In this document: in pieces, positions 7,735 to 16,617 of the stretch
Position numbering within the stretch: the first letter of the stretch is position 1
Layout of the letters: every line of letters begins with the position of its first letter
Source of the DNA: SAR202 cluster bacterium bin90
GTDB taxonomy: Bacteria; Chloroflexota; Dehalococcoidia; Lucifugimonadales; JADFKI01
Assembly: GCA_002238855.1 (NCBI GenBank)
Contig: MPND01000010.1
Coordinates: forward strand, 37,036 to 101,035
DNA: 64,000 bases
Direction: 5' to 3'
Translations under genes and position numbers: made by a program
Notes under the pieces: model-generated
Databases searched by the model: none
Told to the model about the DNA's origin: nothing
Seen by the model: only the letters and a program-made list of their open reading frames with translations

Positions 7735-8829
7735 ATGGACCCCGTCAATCTCTACGACATGGAAGCACTCGCCAAGCAAACGATGCCCCACAACATGTGG
7801 ACATTCGTCGATGCCGCATCTAACGACGAAATCACTAAGCGCAGGAACAGGGATTCCTTCGACCGCATCCTCGTGAATGCGCGATTCCTCACGGATGTCT
7901 CCAACCGCGACATCTCCACAACAGTGCTTGGAGAGAAGATTGACTTCCCCGTAATGGTTGCGCCAACGGGCGGACAGAGACAGGCGCACCCCGACGGCGA
8001 GCGAGCCACGGCAACAGGAGCAGGTCGCGCAGGCACGCTCTACACACTCCCCACCAGCTCAGGCTACAGCATCGAAGAGGTAGCGGAGGTGGCGACAGGG
8101 CCCCTATGGTTCCAGCTATACCACCAGGACGACGAGGTAACCGAGATTCTCGTCAAGCGCGCCAAGCAGGCCGGCTACAAGGCAATCTGTCTCACTGTGG
8201 ACACTCCCGTCGGCAGCCCCAAAGAGCGCGATGTTCGCAACCTCTACATGGCACAGCCGGGCCTGCACTGGGGCAGCCTCCGCGATAGGCCTGACCTCAT
8301 CAATCGCAGGAACGTAGGCGTCCCCGACCTCGCCGACTGGGCGCCGCCCGACTATGTCGGCTTGACATGGGACAGGCTTGACTGGCTGCGCGATCTCACG
8401 GGATTGCCCCTCATCGTCAAGGGCATCCGTACCGTTGAAGACGCTATCCAGTGCGCAGAGTACGGCGTTGACGGCATCGTGGTCTCGAACCATGGCGGCA
8501 GGCAGCTCGACGGCACACCTTCCAGCATCGAGACGCTTGCGCCCATAGCTGAGGCAGTAGGCGGCCGCCTGGAGATTTACCTGGACTCCGGCGTGCGGCG
8601 TGGTCTGGATGTGCTGAAGGCGCTCTGCCTCGGCGCGCGCGCCGTCTTAGTCGGGCGACCGCTCTACTGGGGGCTGGCTTACGGCGGCGCTGACGGCGTC
8701 GAGCACATGCTCAAGATTCTCAAGGTCGAATTCGACCGCGCGCTGGCTTACGTTGGCTGTGCCAGTCCTGACGAGCTACACCCCGGCATCGTGGACGTCC
8801 CAGACACGAACTGGTGGCCGCGTAACTAG
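7735..8829 (+). CDS. FMN-dependent alpha-hydroxy acid oxidase/dehydrogenase (glycolate/lactate oxidase family)
   Basis: A 364-residue TIM-barrel flavoenzyme that oxidises 2-hydroxyacids to 2-oxoacids. The catalytic His and Arg are in SNHGGRQLDG, the FMN Lys in IVKGI, and the phosphate-binding region in LDSGVRRG and LVGRPLYWG. QLYHQDD keeps the substrate Tyr of the family. Two usual substrate-binding positions look altered: the YYxSGAxDE motif reads FVDAASNDE, and the Arg in the VDTP...RExD region reads Lys (SPKERD), so substrate choice may be unusual. GGAGGGA precedes the ATG. A strong promoter lies upstream and a hairpin terminator follows, so the gene forms its own unit. It is divergent from the MBL/HAD operon, whose haloacid-dehalogenase-like product could supply 2-hydroxyacids. 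Confidence 0.92.
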   Translation: MDPVNLYDMEALAKQTMPHNMWTFVDAASNDEITKRRNRDSFDRILVNARFLTDVSNRDISTTVLGEKIDFPVMVAPTGGQRQAHPDGERATATGAGRAGTLYTLPTSSGYSIEEVAEVATGPLWFQLYHQDDEVTEILVKRAKQAGYKAICLTVDTPVGSPKERDVRNLYMAQPGLHWGSLRDRPDLINRRNVGVPDLADWAPPDYVGLTWDRLDWLRDLTGLPLIVKGIRTVEDAIQCAEYGVDGIVVSNHGGRQLDGTPSSIETLAPIAEAVGGRLEIYLDSGVRRGLDVLKALCLGARAVLVGRPLYWGLAYGGADGVEHMLKILKVEFDRALAYVGCASPDELHPGIVDVPDTNWWPRN

Positions 8830-8851
8830 ACTGGCGCAAAGTCTGAAAGTG

Positions 8852-8886
8852 AAATGCCCGCTTACTACATTCGGAAGCGGGCATTT
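8852..8886. terminator. Hairpin terminator between convergent genes
   Basis: A perfect 12-base inverted repeat (AAATGCCCGCTT / AAGCGGGCATTT) with an 11-base loop. The A/T ends of the stem give a T-rich 3' side on either strand, so it can serve both the oxidase gene (+) and the CoA-transferase gene (-). Confidence 0.8.
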
Positions 8887-8967
8887 ATCATGTGAGCCGT
8901 GCGTTCATTTCTTCATTCCGTCAGTCCGGCGAATTCAGGAATCCACCAGAGAGCCAGTCATTCTCTC

Positions 8968-10221
8968 TTAAAGAATCGCCCCAGCCTCCTGGAACTTCGC
9001 CACATCGTCCCAATCGTACCCCAATTCGTCGATCAGCACCGCTTCCGTATCCTGTCCAAGCTCAGGCGCACCACGCACGATGTTCGACGGTGTTTCGCTG
9101 TATGTAACCGGGAAGTTGCAGACGCGGATGGGGCCCATGTCGGGGTGGTCGAAGTCGGTGATAAGATCATTGGCGATCACCTGCGGGTCATCCTTAAGTT
9201 CCTCAACGCTCTGTATCTTCGCGTAGATGAACCCGTACTGACGGAAGATGGCATCCCACTCTGCATAAGTCTTGGTGGCGAAGGTATCCTCGATCAAAGA
9301 CAGCAACTCAGGCACAACTGCTGCACCTTCTTCAACACCATCGAATCGCGAGTCTTCTAGCACATGCGGGATGCCCAGGGATTCCACGAAGGGCCGCCAG
9401 TAACGCTTCGGTTGCGGGTTCGACAATCGCAGCCAGCTCCCGTCTTTGCACTTATAAATGTTGTACATATAGTTCCGCACGTCCTCGCGGTTGAGCGTGG
9501 GCATGTGGTTGCCGATTAGCAGGTCCATGCCGATCGCAAGACCCTGCAGCCACATCGTGCTGCTCATGTGGGACACCTCGACCTTCTGCCCCACGCCCTG
9601 GCTTTCTCTCGCCCACAGCGCCGACAGTATCCCCAGGCAGAGGATGATGCCGCCAATCTGGTCCGAAGGCGCGCCCCTTACGGAGATGGGATGCTTCGCC
9701 CACGGCGGAGTTGCGGACATCATCAGCCCGGCGCGCGCTTGTCCGCACGCGTCGAGTGACGGCATCATCGCGTCGGGGCCCTTCGTCCCGAAGCCGGACG
9801 CCGACGCGTATATCAGCTTAGGGTTGATCTCCTTCAGCGTCTCGTAGTCCATTGACAGCCGGTCCGCCACTCCGTTGCGGAAATTCTCGATGACGACATC
9901 CGCCTCCGCCACCAACTTATGCACTATTTCACGGCCCTCCGCGGTCTTCAGGTTGACCGCGATGCCTCGCTTGTTGCGGTTGCAGGTCTCGAAGTATGCG
10001 TTGCGGCCATTCGGCATGCCCGCCTCCGCCGATTCGAGCGAGGACACAGCCCTTCCCACATCGCCGTCCAGCGCCTCCAGCTTGATGACATCCGCCCCCA
10101 TATCGCCCAGCATCGACGCCGCCACAGGCCCAAACTGCCACATCGTCCAGTCCAGCACCTTCACACCCGCCAGAGGCCCGTAAGATTTAGTCGTCTGTGA
10201 TAGGGTCGCGTTGCCGTTCAT
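8968..10221 (-). CDS. CaiB/BaiF family III CoA-transferase
   Basis: A 417-residue family III CoA-transferase, which moves CoA between carboxylic acids through an aspartyl-CoA thioester. It has the family N-terminus (LAGVKVLDWTMWQFGPVAASMLGDMGADVIKLE), NRNKRGIAVNLKTAEG and VVIENFRNGVADRLSMDYETL. The likely catalytic Asp is in GAPSDQIGGII, which aligns with GDSxSG of formyl-CoA transferase. The start at 10219-10221 has a very strong GGAGGGGGAT ribosome site; an upstream ATG would add 21 residues with no ribosome site. It is monocistronic and divergent from the ThDP enzyme. The acyl donor and acceptor are unknown. A second family member lies at 50440. Confidence 0.92.
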   Translation of the reverse strand: MNGNATLSQTTKSYGPLAGVKVLDWTMWQFGPVAASMLGDMGADVIKLEALDGDVGRAVSSLESAEAGMPNGRNAYFETCNRNKRGIAVNLKTAEGREIVHKLVAEADVVIENFRNGVADRLSMDYETLKEINPKLIYASASGFGTKGPDAMMPSLDACGQARAGLMMSATPPWAKHPISVRGAPSDQIGGIILCLGILSALWARESQGVGQKVEVSHMSSTMWLQGLAIGMDLLIGNHMPTLNREDVRNYMYNIYKCKDGSWLRLSNPQPKRYWRPFVESLGIPHVLEDSRFDGVEEGAAVVPELLSLIEDTFATKTYAEWDAIFRQYGFIYAKIQSVEELKDDPQVIANDLITDFDHPDMGPIRVCNFPVTYSETPSNIVRGAPELGQDTEAVLIDELGYDWDDVAKFQEAGAIL

Positions 10222-10462
10222 ATCCCCCTCCGAATGCGTGCTCGTAATCATTCTGTCAACTTGCGCCCCAGTGTAGCACATCACCTAGGACCGTTTGCCC
10301 TGAGCCTGTCCAGCCAGAAATGTGTGCGTAAGCGCTTGTCGCCAGTCCTGATGATGCCCGTTGCTAGACGGTCGCAAGCCAGAAGCTTTCTTGCCCGCAC
10401 GCTTGCTATGAGGTATCCTACCTGCTTGACAGTCAAACCCGAATCAAGCGGAGGAATACCCT

Positions 10463-12103
10463 ATGAACTCGATGGAAGCCGTCGCGCGAATACTGAAGGA
10501 AGAAGGCGTCGAATGGGTCGCCTGCTTCCCGTCGAACAACCTCATTGAAGAGGTCGCAAAAGTCGGCATACGCACAATAATGTTCCGGCAGGAGCGCGGC
10601 GCACTGATGGCGGCGGACGGTTATAGCCGCCTGAACGACCGCAACAAATTCGGCGTTGTAATAACGCAGGGCGGGCCAGGTTCTGAGAACAGCATGGGCG
10701 GTCTGGCGCAGGCATTCGCGGATAATGTCCCGATGCTTTATCTGCCCGGCGGCTCACCCGTCGCTCAGATGCAGGTGCGCCCCAACTTCTCGCCGGCGCG
10801 CACTTACGAAACCGTATCCAAGTATAGTGAAGTCATTTTCCAGCCTGACATGGTCAGCAGCACCATGCGCCGCGCATTCCACAACCTCCGCAATGGTCGC
10901 GGCGGCCCCGTCGTAGTCGAGCTACCCGGCGACGTCAGCACCATGGAAGTCTCTGAGTCGGCGCTCAACTACCAGCCCCCCAAGCGCCACCCGCAGCAGC
11001 CATCGGCAGGCGACATCAAGGATGCCGTGAAGGCGCTCCTCGCCGCCCGCAAGCCGATGATCTGGTCCGGCATGGGCGTTCTGCTCGGCGGCGCAACCGA
11101 AGAGTTGCGCGAATTCGCCGAACTCACCGAGATACCTGTGTACTGCACAATGCCGGGCAAGTCCGGCTTCAACGAGCGCCATCCTCTCTCGCTAGGCTCC
11201 GGCAGCGGCGCCACCACGCAGCAGGCGCGCACCTGGCTCAACGAGTCCGATGTCCTCTTTGCGGTCGGCTCCAGCCTATCCATCACCGGTTATGGCCAGT
11301 CGATCCCCGGCGGCAAGATCATGATTCACAACACCGAGAGCATCGAGGACCTCAACAAGGACTTCACAGTGGACATCGGCGTTCCTGGCGACGCTAAGCT
11401 GACACTTCAGGCGCTCATCGAAGAGGTCAAGTCGCAGCTCGGCGAGAGTGGGCGTCAGGGCAAGAACGGCGTCGCAGCCGAGATAGCATCCATCCGCAAC
11501 AACTGGATGGCAAGCTGGACAGACTTGCTCAACTCCGAGGAGACGCCGATCAGCACCTACCGAGTCATCGGCGAGCTTGAGCGCGTTCTCGACCACGACA
11601 ACAGCGTCGTTACGCACGACGCGGGTGCGCCCCGTGACTCCATCATGCCCTTCTACACGGCTACCACGCCGCACAGCTACATCGGCTGGGGCAAGACCAC
11701 GCACCTCGGATACGGCATACCCCTGATGATTGGCGCAAAGCTCGCCGCCCCCGACAAGTTCTGTCTGAACTTCATGGGGGACGGCGCATTCGGCATGTCC
11801 GGCCTCGACATAGAGACTGCCGCTCGCGCGGGCGCGCCCATCACCACCGTCGTGCTCAACAACGGTGGTATGGCGACATACCCCGGCGGCTACCCCACAG
11901 CCCGCGAGCTGTTCGGCACAACCGAGATGACGGGCGACTACGCCAAGATAGCGGAAGGCATGGGCGCGGTCGGCATCACGGTGACAGATCCCGGTCAGGT
12001 CGCAGACGCTATCCGACAGGCGCAGAACCACAACGCGGAGGGCCGCACCGTCCTGCTGGACATCCACAGCAACATGGAGCCGCGAAAGTCGCGCCCCGAG
12101 TAG
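10463..12103 (+). CDS. Thiamine diphosphate-dependent enzyme (acetolactate synthase-like)
   Basis: A 546-residue ThDP enzyme with the three domains of the acetolactate synthase/benzoylformate decarboxylase superfamily. The catalytic Glu is in FRQERGALMAADGYSR near residue 45. The central domain spans about 190-330. The ThDP/Mg motif is GDGAFGMSG ... VLNNGG near residues 440-470. The family carboligates or decarboxylates 2-oxoacids (pyruvate, sulfopyruvate, oxalyl-CoA, phenylglyoxylate). No regulatory small-subunit gene is adjacent, so biosynthetic acetolactate synthase is less likely. The start has GGAGG 8 bases upstream. A weak promoter-like pair (TTGCCC, 17 bases, TATCCT) lies at 10391-10419. 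The nearby 2-hydroxyacid oxidase would produce the 2-oxoacids this enzyme could use. Confidence 0.87.
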   Translation: MNSMEAVARILKEEGVEWVACFPSNNLIEEVAKVGIRTIMFRQERGALMAADGYSRLNDRNKFGVVITQGGPGSENSMGGLAQAFADNVPMLYLPGGSPVAQMQVRPNFSPARTYETVSKYSEVIFQPDMVSSTMRRAFHNLRNGRGGPVVVELPGDVSTMEVSESALNYQPPKRHPQQPSAGDIKDAVKALLAARKPMIWSGMGVLLGGATEELREFAELTEIPVYCTMPGKSGFNERHPLSLGSGSGATTQQARTWLNESDVLFAVGSSLSITGYGQSIPGGKIMIHNTESIEDLNKDFTVDIGVPGDAKLTLQALIEEVKSQLGESGRQGKNGVAAEIASIRNNWMASWTDLLNSEETPISTYRVIGELERVLDHDNSVVTHDAGAPRDSIMPFYTATTPHSYIGWGKTTHLGYGIPLMIGAKLAAPDKFCLNFMGDGAFGMSGLDIETAARAGAPITTVVLNNGGMATYPGGYPTARELFGTTEMTGDYAKIAEGMGAVGITVTDPGQVADAIRQAQNHNAEGRTVLLDIHSNMEPRKSRPE

Positions 12104-12130
12104 ACACAGAGTTCAACCTAAGTAACCTAA

Positions 12131-12155
12131 GAAGACCCGCATTGCGCGGGTCTTC
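12131..12155 (+). terminator. Rho-independent-type terminator after the ThDP enzyme gene
   Basis: Perfect 10-base stem GAAGACCCGC / GCGGGTCTTC with a 5-base loop (ATTGC), followed by TGTTC. It starts 27 bases after the stop codon. Confidence 0.78.
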
Positions 12156-12177
12156 TGTTCTAAGGTGCCTCATTCTG

Positions 12178-13356
12178 ATGCCACTAGGAAAATGCCTGCC
12201 GCTAATAGCTCTCTTTGTCGTCGCGGCGTTTATTCTGTCCTGCATGTCATCGGAAGATGACGCTGACAAGAGTGCTGAGCTTCCTGCATCTGGGCAATCT
12301 GGAGAGGCTGAACAGCAATACGACGACGGTGTCACAGAAACAACTAGCGACGCGCAAAACCTCTTACAAAACGGAATCACTTCCGCAAAAGAGGGACGTT
12401 ACGATGATGCAGTAGCCAACTTCGACGCGGCGATTGCTCTCGATCCCGACGATGCCAGAGCATACCTTTATCGTGGGGTTGTCAGCGGCATAAGAGGGGA
12501 CTACGAACGTGCTATAGCAGACCATCGGGGCGTCCTGAAACTGGAACTGCTTTCCCCGGAGGACGCCGCTTTTGAGCACGGTGAGTGGCTCGGCTCACTC
12601 ACGATGTGGACGATATACCTGAGAAACGGCGACTATGACAAGGCTATAGCAGATTACGATACCTTTACGCGGCTGAGTCCCGACGAAGATGAGGCGTATA
12701 TGTGGCGGGGATGCGCCTACTACCTCAAAGGCGAGGATGAAAAGGCGCTAGCGGATTACGACGCTGCCCTCGCCATCAACCCCGACAATGCATTCGCGCT
12801 GTACAAGCGAGGACTTGCCCACGCCGGGCTTGGCAATATTTCACAGGCAAGTCAGGATTTTACGCAGGCACTGGAAATCGGCTTTGATGATGTAGCGGCC
12901 GAAAGTGCCGAAGAAGCTCGGCAGCAACTAAGCGAAGCGCAGCAACTGGAAGACCACGAGCAGGGCATCTTCCACTACGAGCGTGGCCTTGATCGCCTCA
13001 AGGCGTCAGACTACGACAACGCTGTCGCCGACATGGACAAGGCGCGCAAGCTCATAGACCCGCAACTCATCCACCTGTACACGGATGAGATGCACGAAGT
13101 CTATTTGCAGAGCGGAGTCGCCTACTACGACACCGGCCTCTACGATGACGCAATCCGCCTGTTCGACAAGGCGATAGATGTGGTGGCGTCTCCGTCAGAC
13201 TATCCCGCAGCCTACTTCCACCGCGGCATGTCCCACTACCGCAAGGGTAGCCACCGCAGGGCAATTGCCGACTTCGACATGCTTGCCGGCCTCGAACAGG
13301 ACTTCCCTGATGCCGCGCACTACCGTCGGTTGGCGCGGGGAAAATTGTCTGAGTGA
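12178..13356 (+). CDS. Tetratricopeptide-repeat lipoprotein
   Basis: A 392-residue exported lipoprotein. The N-terminus is a signal peptide (GKCLPLIALFVVAAFILSC) ending in a lipobox ILSC, then an acidic linker. The rest is made of TPR units: YDDAVANFDAAIALDPDDARAYLYRG, YDKAIADYDTFTRLSPDEDEAYMWRG and a further one with DEKALADYDAALAINPDNAFALYKRG, plus two or three less regular units after residue 260. TPRs act as protein-docking surfaces; no enzymatic domain is seen. I start at the ATG at 12178 with AAGGTG upstream, because a longer TTG-initiated frame would begin inside the terminator hairpin. No clear operon partner. Confidence 0.85.
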   Translation: MPLGKCLPLIALFVVAAFILSCMSSEDDADKSAELPASGQSGEAEQQYDDGVTETTSDAQNLLQNGITSAKEGRYDDAVANFDAAIALDPDDARAYLYRGVVSGIRGDYERAIADHRGVLKLELLSPEDAAFEHGEWLGSLTMWTIYLRNGDYDKAIADYDTFTRLSPDEDEAYMWRGCAYYLKGEDEKALADYDAALAINPDNAFALYKRGLAHAGLGNISQASQDFTQALEIGFDDVAAESAEEARQQLSEAQQLEDHEQGIFHYERGLDRLKASDYDNAVADMDKARKLIDPQLIHLYTDEMHEVYLQSGVAYYDTGLYDDAIRLFDKAIDVVASPSDYPAAYFHRGMSHYRKGSHRRAIADFDMLAGLEQDFPDAAHYRRLARGKLSE

Positions 13357-13417
13357 GCGCGCTCTCATAAGAGTCGGATATGGTAAAATGCATCATCCGC
13401 TCCATAAGGTCTGAAAT

Positions 13418-13651
13418 ATGTCGGTTGACTACAAGCGCATCATCACAATGGAACCTGGCAAGCGTAGCGGTCAGCCGTGCATAAGAGGCATGCGTATCAC
13501 CGTATACGATGTGCTCGAATACCTCGCCGGCGGCATGTCTGTGGAGGACGTTCTTCTCGACTTTCCGGAATTAACGGACGAGGACATACGTGCCTGCTTC
13601 GCCTTTGTTGCCTCGCCTAAGTACAGGATAAAGTCGCATCAATCGGCATGA
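13418..13651 (+). CDS. DUF433 protein, probable antitoxin
   Basis: A 77-residue DUF433 protein (ITMEPGKRSGQPCIRGMRITVYDVLEYLAGGMSVEDVLLDFPELTDEDIRACFAF), with the GxPCIRGxRI(T/P)V motif of a small winged-helix/VapB-like domain. It overlaps the following DUF5615 gene by four bases (ATGA), the standard layout of this predicted toxin-antitoxin module. As antitoxin it would bind the partner and repress the operon. AAGGTC lies about 9 bases upstream of the ATG. Confidence 0.88.
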   Translation: MSVDYKRIITMEPGKRSGQPCIRGMRITVYDVLEYLAGGMSVEDVLLDFPELTDEDIRACFAFVASPKYRIKSHQSA

Positions 13652-13980
13652 GATTTTTGTTCGATCAAAATCTGTCCCACCGCCTTAAGCAACTCCTGAA
13701 AGACCTATACCCTGATTCCCTTCACGTGCAGGACGTCAGATTAGATTCAAACCTCGACATCAATGTGTGGGAGCATGCCAGGTCTGAAAATCTAGTAATC
13801 GTGACAAAGGACTTTGACTTTGTGGAATTGAGCGAGCGATTAGGACATCCACCGAAGGTCGTTCGGTTGAGCCTTGGCAATGCCCCGACCACGAGTGTAG
13901 TTTCTCTGCTTCGCAATAGTCACGAGGAAATTCGCGCTTTCTGTGAGGACGAAACCAGGTCATCACTCACTTTGCCCTGA
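13648..13980 (+). CDS. DUF5615 PIN-like protein, probable toxin
   Basis: A 110-residue DUF5615 (Mut7-C/PIN-like) protein. The RFLFDQNLSHRL N-terminus carries the first acidic residue, LVIVTKDFDF the DxD pair and a C-terminal acidic segment follows, as expected for a PIN-like metal site. Predicted RNase partner of the DUF433 protein just upstream (ATGA overlap). Activity is inferred from family and context only; few members have been tested. Confidence 0.85.
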   Translation: MRFLFDQNLSHRLKQLLKDLYPDSLHVQDVRLDSNLDINVWEHARSENLVIVTKDFDFVELSERLGHPPKVVRLSLGNAPTTSVVSLLRNSHEEIRAFCEDETRSSLTLP

Positions 13981-14009
13981 CAGATTCCACTGACATAGTT
14001 GGATTGAAC

Positions 14010-14687
<678 letters not shown>

Positions 14688-14695
14688 GTCTTTCT

Positions 14696-15451
14696 TTACC
14701 GCGTACGGGGTATGCGCTTCAGAGAATGCGCTATGCTGATGATTCCGTCGGCGTCAATCCAGTCTATGGGCCCCGGCAACGCCTGTATCGCCATGCCCAG
14801 ATCACGTCCACCGCTCACCCGGCAGATGAAGAACAGCGCCACCGACTTTTCGTAGTCCCACTCTGCCCTGTCCGGCTTGAGCGCAGGTCCCGCGATGATA
14901 CTCGCGTCCGACCAGCCGCCAATCATGAAGTGTGCCATCTGATCGCCGATTTGCACACTATTGAGGGCGTCCTGCGGTCGCTCCCAGCCAAGAGGATCAG
15001 ACAGGATGTCGGCTGAGAACTCTATTGGATATGCCAGAATGATATTCTTCCCGTCCATCTGATATATCTGCCTGACCTCGTTGTTGGCGTTGGACACTCC
15101 GGCTAGTCGAAAGCCGGAGGGCAGGTGGGTCGGATGCATGGCGAAGCCTTGTTGCTCTACGACCTCTTCTATCTCCTCCGGCACGTCTATTGCGCTTTCA
15201 GGCGCTTCGCAGCGGATGTCAGGCTGTTCGACAGGCGGAGAGATCACAGTTGGGGCGGGTGTCGCGGGAGAGGAAGGCACGGCAGCAGCAGTTGCCGGGA
15301 GTACCGCGGTCGGTGCTGCCACTGTCGGCGCGGCGGTAGGAGCGGCAACCGGAGGCGCGCTGGGTGCGGGAATGGGCGTGGCAGTTGGCTGTTCCGTTGT
15401 ACAAGCGGGCAGCACCGCCGCCAACAGGAGCAGTATCCACAACTTGTTCAT
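14696..15451 (-). CDS. Lipoprotein with Pro/Ala/Thr linker, partner of TlpA-like protein
   Basis: A 251-residue lipoprotein. The signal peptide MNKLWILLLLAAVLPAC ends in lipobox LPAC. A roughly 75-residue linker of Ala, Pro, Thr and Val follows, then a globular domain from about residue 100 starting near HPTHLPSGFRLAGV. That domain resembles DUF4367/LolA-like modules that sense or carry lipids in the envelope, but I cannot assign it firmly. The ATG at 15449-15451 has GAGGAC five bases upstream; a longer frame of 18 extra residues would bury the signal peptide and is rejected. First gene of a pair with the TlpA-like gene. Confidence 0.75.
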   Translation of the reverse strand: MNKLWILLLLAAVLPACTTEQPTATPIPAPSAPPVAAPTAAPTVAAPTAVLPATAAAVPSSPATPAPTVISPPVEQPDIRCEAPESAIDVPEEIEEVVEQQGFAMHPTHLPSGFRLAGVSNANNEVRQIYQMDGKNIILAYPIEFSADILSDPLGWERPQDALNSVQIGDQMAHFMIGGWSDASIIAGPALKPDRAEWDYEKSVALFFICRVSGGRDLGMAIQALPGPIDWIDADGIISIAHSLKRIPRTR

Positions 15452-15569
15452 TGCGTCCTCGTTCCCGTTGGTTTTACCATCACGAATAATGCAGGAGCCG
15501 GTCATCTGACAGAGGGAAGGAAAGTCACTCTGACAAGGCTAGAATGGACAGGCATGCGAAGAATTTCAA

Positions 15570-15598
15570 TTGACCTTCTTTTAGGCTATAAGTATAAT
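15570..15598 (+). promoter_or_regulatory. Promoter of the rpmH-rnpA-yidD-yidC-khpB cluster
   Basis: TTGACC at 15570-15575 and TATAAT at 15593-15598 with the optimal 17-base spacer. The predicted start near 15605 gives a 97-base leader before rpmH. Confidence 0.82.
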
Positions 15599-15701
15599 CG
15601 GTTATTGGACTTTCGTAAATTTGTTTCAAGTCCGCTGTCTGTGTTTAGAAGTGCGCGTCCGCAGCACACAGGCTAGCGGAAGGTCTGGAAGCAGCAAAAG
15701 A

Positions 15702-15845
15702 ATGCCAAAAAGAACTTATCAACCCAAGAAGCGTCGAAGGATGCGAGTGCATGGCTTTCGATCGCGCATGAGCAGCAAGAATGGGCGCAACGTGCTGAAG
15801 CGCCGGATGTTCAGGGGACGTCATAAGCTCACCGTGGAGCGTTGA
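15702..15845 (+). CDS. rpmH: 50S ribosomal protein L34
   Basis: A 47-residue, strongly basic protein with the full L34 signature: [20 protein letters not shown] and [18 protein letters not shown]. The chosen ATG is internal to a longer open frame, but L34 always starts at MKRTYQP or MPKRTYQP, so upstream sequence is leader. It is followed 33 bases later by rnpA, the usual order. Confidence 0.97.
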   Translation: MPKRTYQPKKRRRMRVHGFRSRMSSKNGRNVLKRRMFRGRHKLTVER

Positions 15846-15878
15846 TCGGCCCTGATACTCCTCGCAGGGGGCTATAAT

Positions 15879-16280
15879 GTGGACGCGCGGCGCGGCGTGA
15901 GCGGCATGCAGAAGCAACATCGCTTGAGAAAATCGAGAGATTTCGCGGCGGCGCGGCGCGAGGGCAGGAGTTGGGCGGACAGGATGCTTGTGCTCATTGC
16001 GAGACGCACAGATAACCCTCACTGCCGCTTCGGCTTCTCCGTCAGCAAAAGGCTGGGCAATGCCGTTGTGCGTAACCGTATCAAGCGCAGGCTCAGAGAG
16101 GTCGCCCGCCTTGAGCTTCTGCCCCGAATAGAATCGGGTTGGGACTTCGTTGTGATTGCCCGCAAGGACGCCGCCGATGCGGACTACCGTCGCCTGAATC
16201 ACTCGCTGCAGCGGCTGTTTCAACGAGCAAAGCTGCTTACGGCGAAGAGTTCATCATCATCGGAGCACGGGGAGTTCTAA
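15879..16280 (+). CDS. rnpA: Ribonuclease P protein component
   Basis: RnpA, 133 residues, the protein cofactor of RNase P that helps bind the 5' leader of pre-tRNA. The core motifs are HRLRKSRDFAAARREGRS, RFGFSVSKRLGNAVVRNRIKRRLREVAR (the RNR helix) and GWDFVVIARKDA. Two starts are possible: GTG at 15879, seven bases after AGGGGG, or ATG at 15906, closer to the usual family start. A TATAAT hexamer (15873-15878) directly precedes the GTG; if it served as a -10 the ATG would be used. The C-terminus is Ser-rich. Confidence 0.95.
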   Translation: MDARRGVSGMQKQHRLRKSRDFAAARREGRSWADRMLVLIARRTDNPHCRFGFSVSKRLGNAVVRNRIKRRLREVARLELLPRIESGWDFVVIARKDAADADYRRLNHSLQRLFQRAKLLTAKSSSSSEHGEF

Positions 16281-16332
16281 TGTGGGCTATGATGCTCATT
16301 TACATCCCGGTGCCGAAGGAGGCGGGAACTCC

Positions 16333-16548
16333 ATGATGCAAACAGTTGCACTGGGTGCTATTCGGTTCTACCAGCAAGCACTTTCCCCATACTTCTCTGT
16401 CGGACTGTGCAGGCACGAACCCACCTGCTCGCGCTATACGTATGAATGCATCGATAAATATGGTGTCGTGAAAGGCGTTTGGCTCGGCATCAAGCGCCTC
16501 GCTCGGTGCAGACCGGGCGGAAGTAACGGTTATGATCCCGTACCCTAA
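16333..16548 (+). CDS. yidD: Membrane protein insertion efficiency factor YidD
   Basis: A 71-residue YidD. It contains AIRFYQQALSPYF, the Cys-rich CRHEPTCSRYTYECIDKYG and GIKRLARCRPGGSNGYDPVP, the complete family pattern. It aids insertion of membrane proteins with YidC, at the inner face of the membrane through an amphipathic helix. GGAGGCGGGAA lies upstream of two consecutive ATGs at 16333 and 16336. An in-frame start 17 codons earlier lacks family similarity. In most bacteria yidC follows directly; here a lipoprotein gene intervenes. Confidence 0.95.
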   Translation: MMQTVALGAIRFYQQALSPYFSVGLCRHEPTCSRYTYECIDKYGVVKGVWLGIKRLARCRPGGSNGYDPVP

Positions 16549-16617
16549 TGAGATTGCAGACGACCGAAATTAGTTGATTCGTCAGGATATGCCGGAAGGC
16601 ATGAGTAGAAATAAAAG

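Noticed and set aside
11276..12067. A 263-codon minus-strand frame opposite the ThDP enzyme
   Set aside because: Shadow of strongly supported coding sequence; composition is typical of reversed codons.
15431..15439. Near-match to a DnaA box (GTATCCACA) upstream of rpmH
   Set aside because: A single imperfect site inside a lipoprotein coding sequence, with no cluster of boxes or AT-rich unwinding element.
15873..15878. TATAAT directly before the rnpA GTG as an internal promoter
   Set aside because: No -35 at a normal distance, and the adjacent AGGGGG is well placed as a ribosome site; noted only under rnpA.
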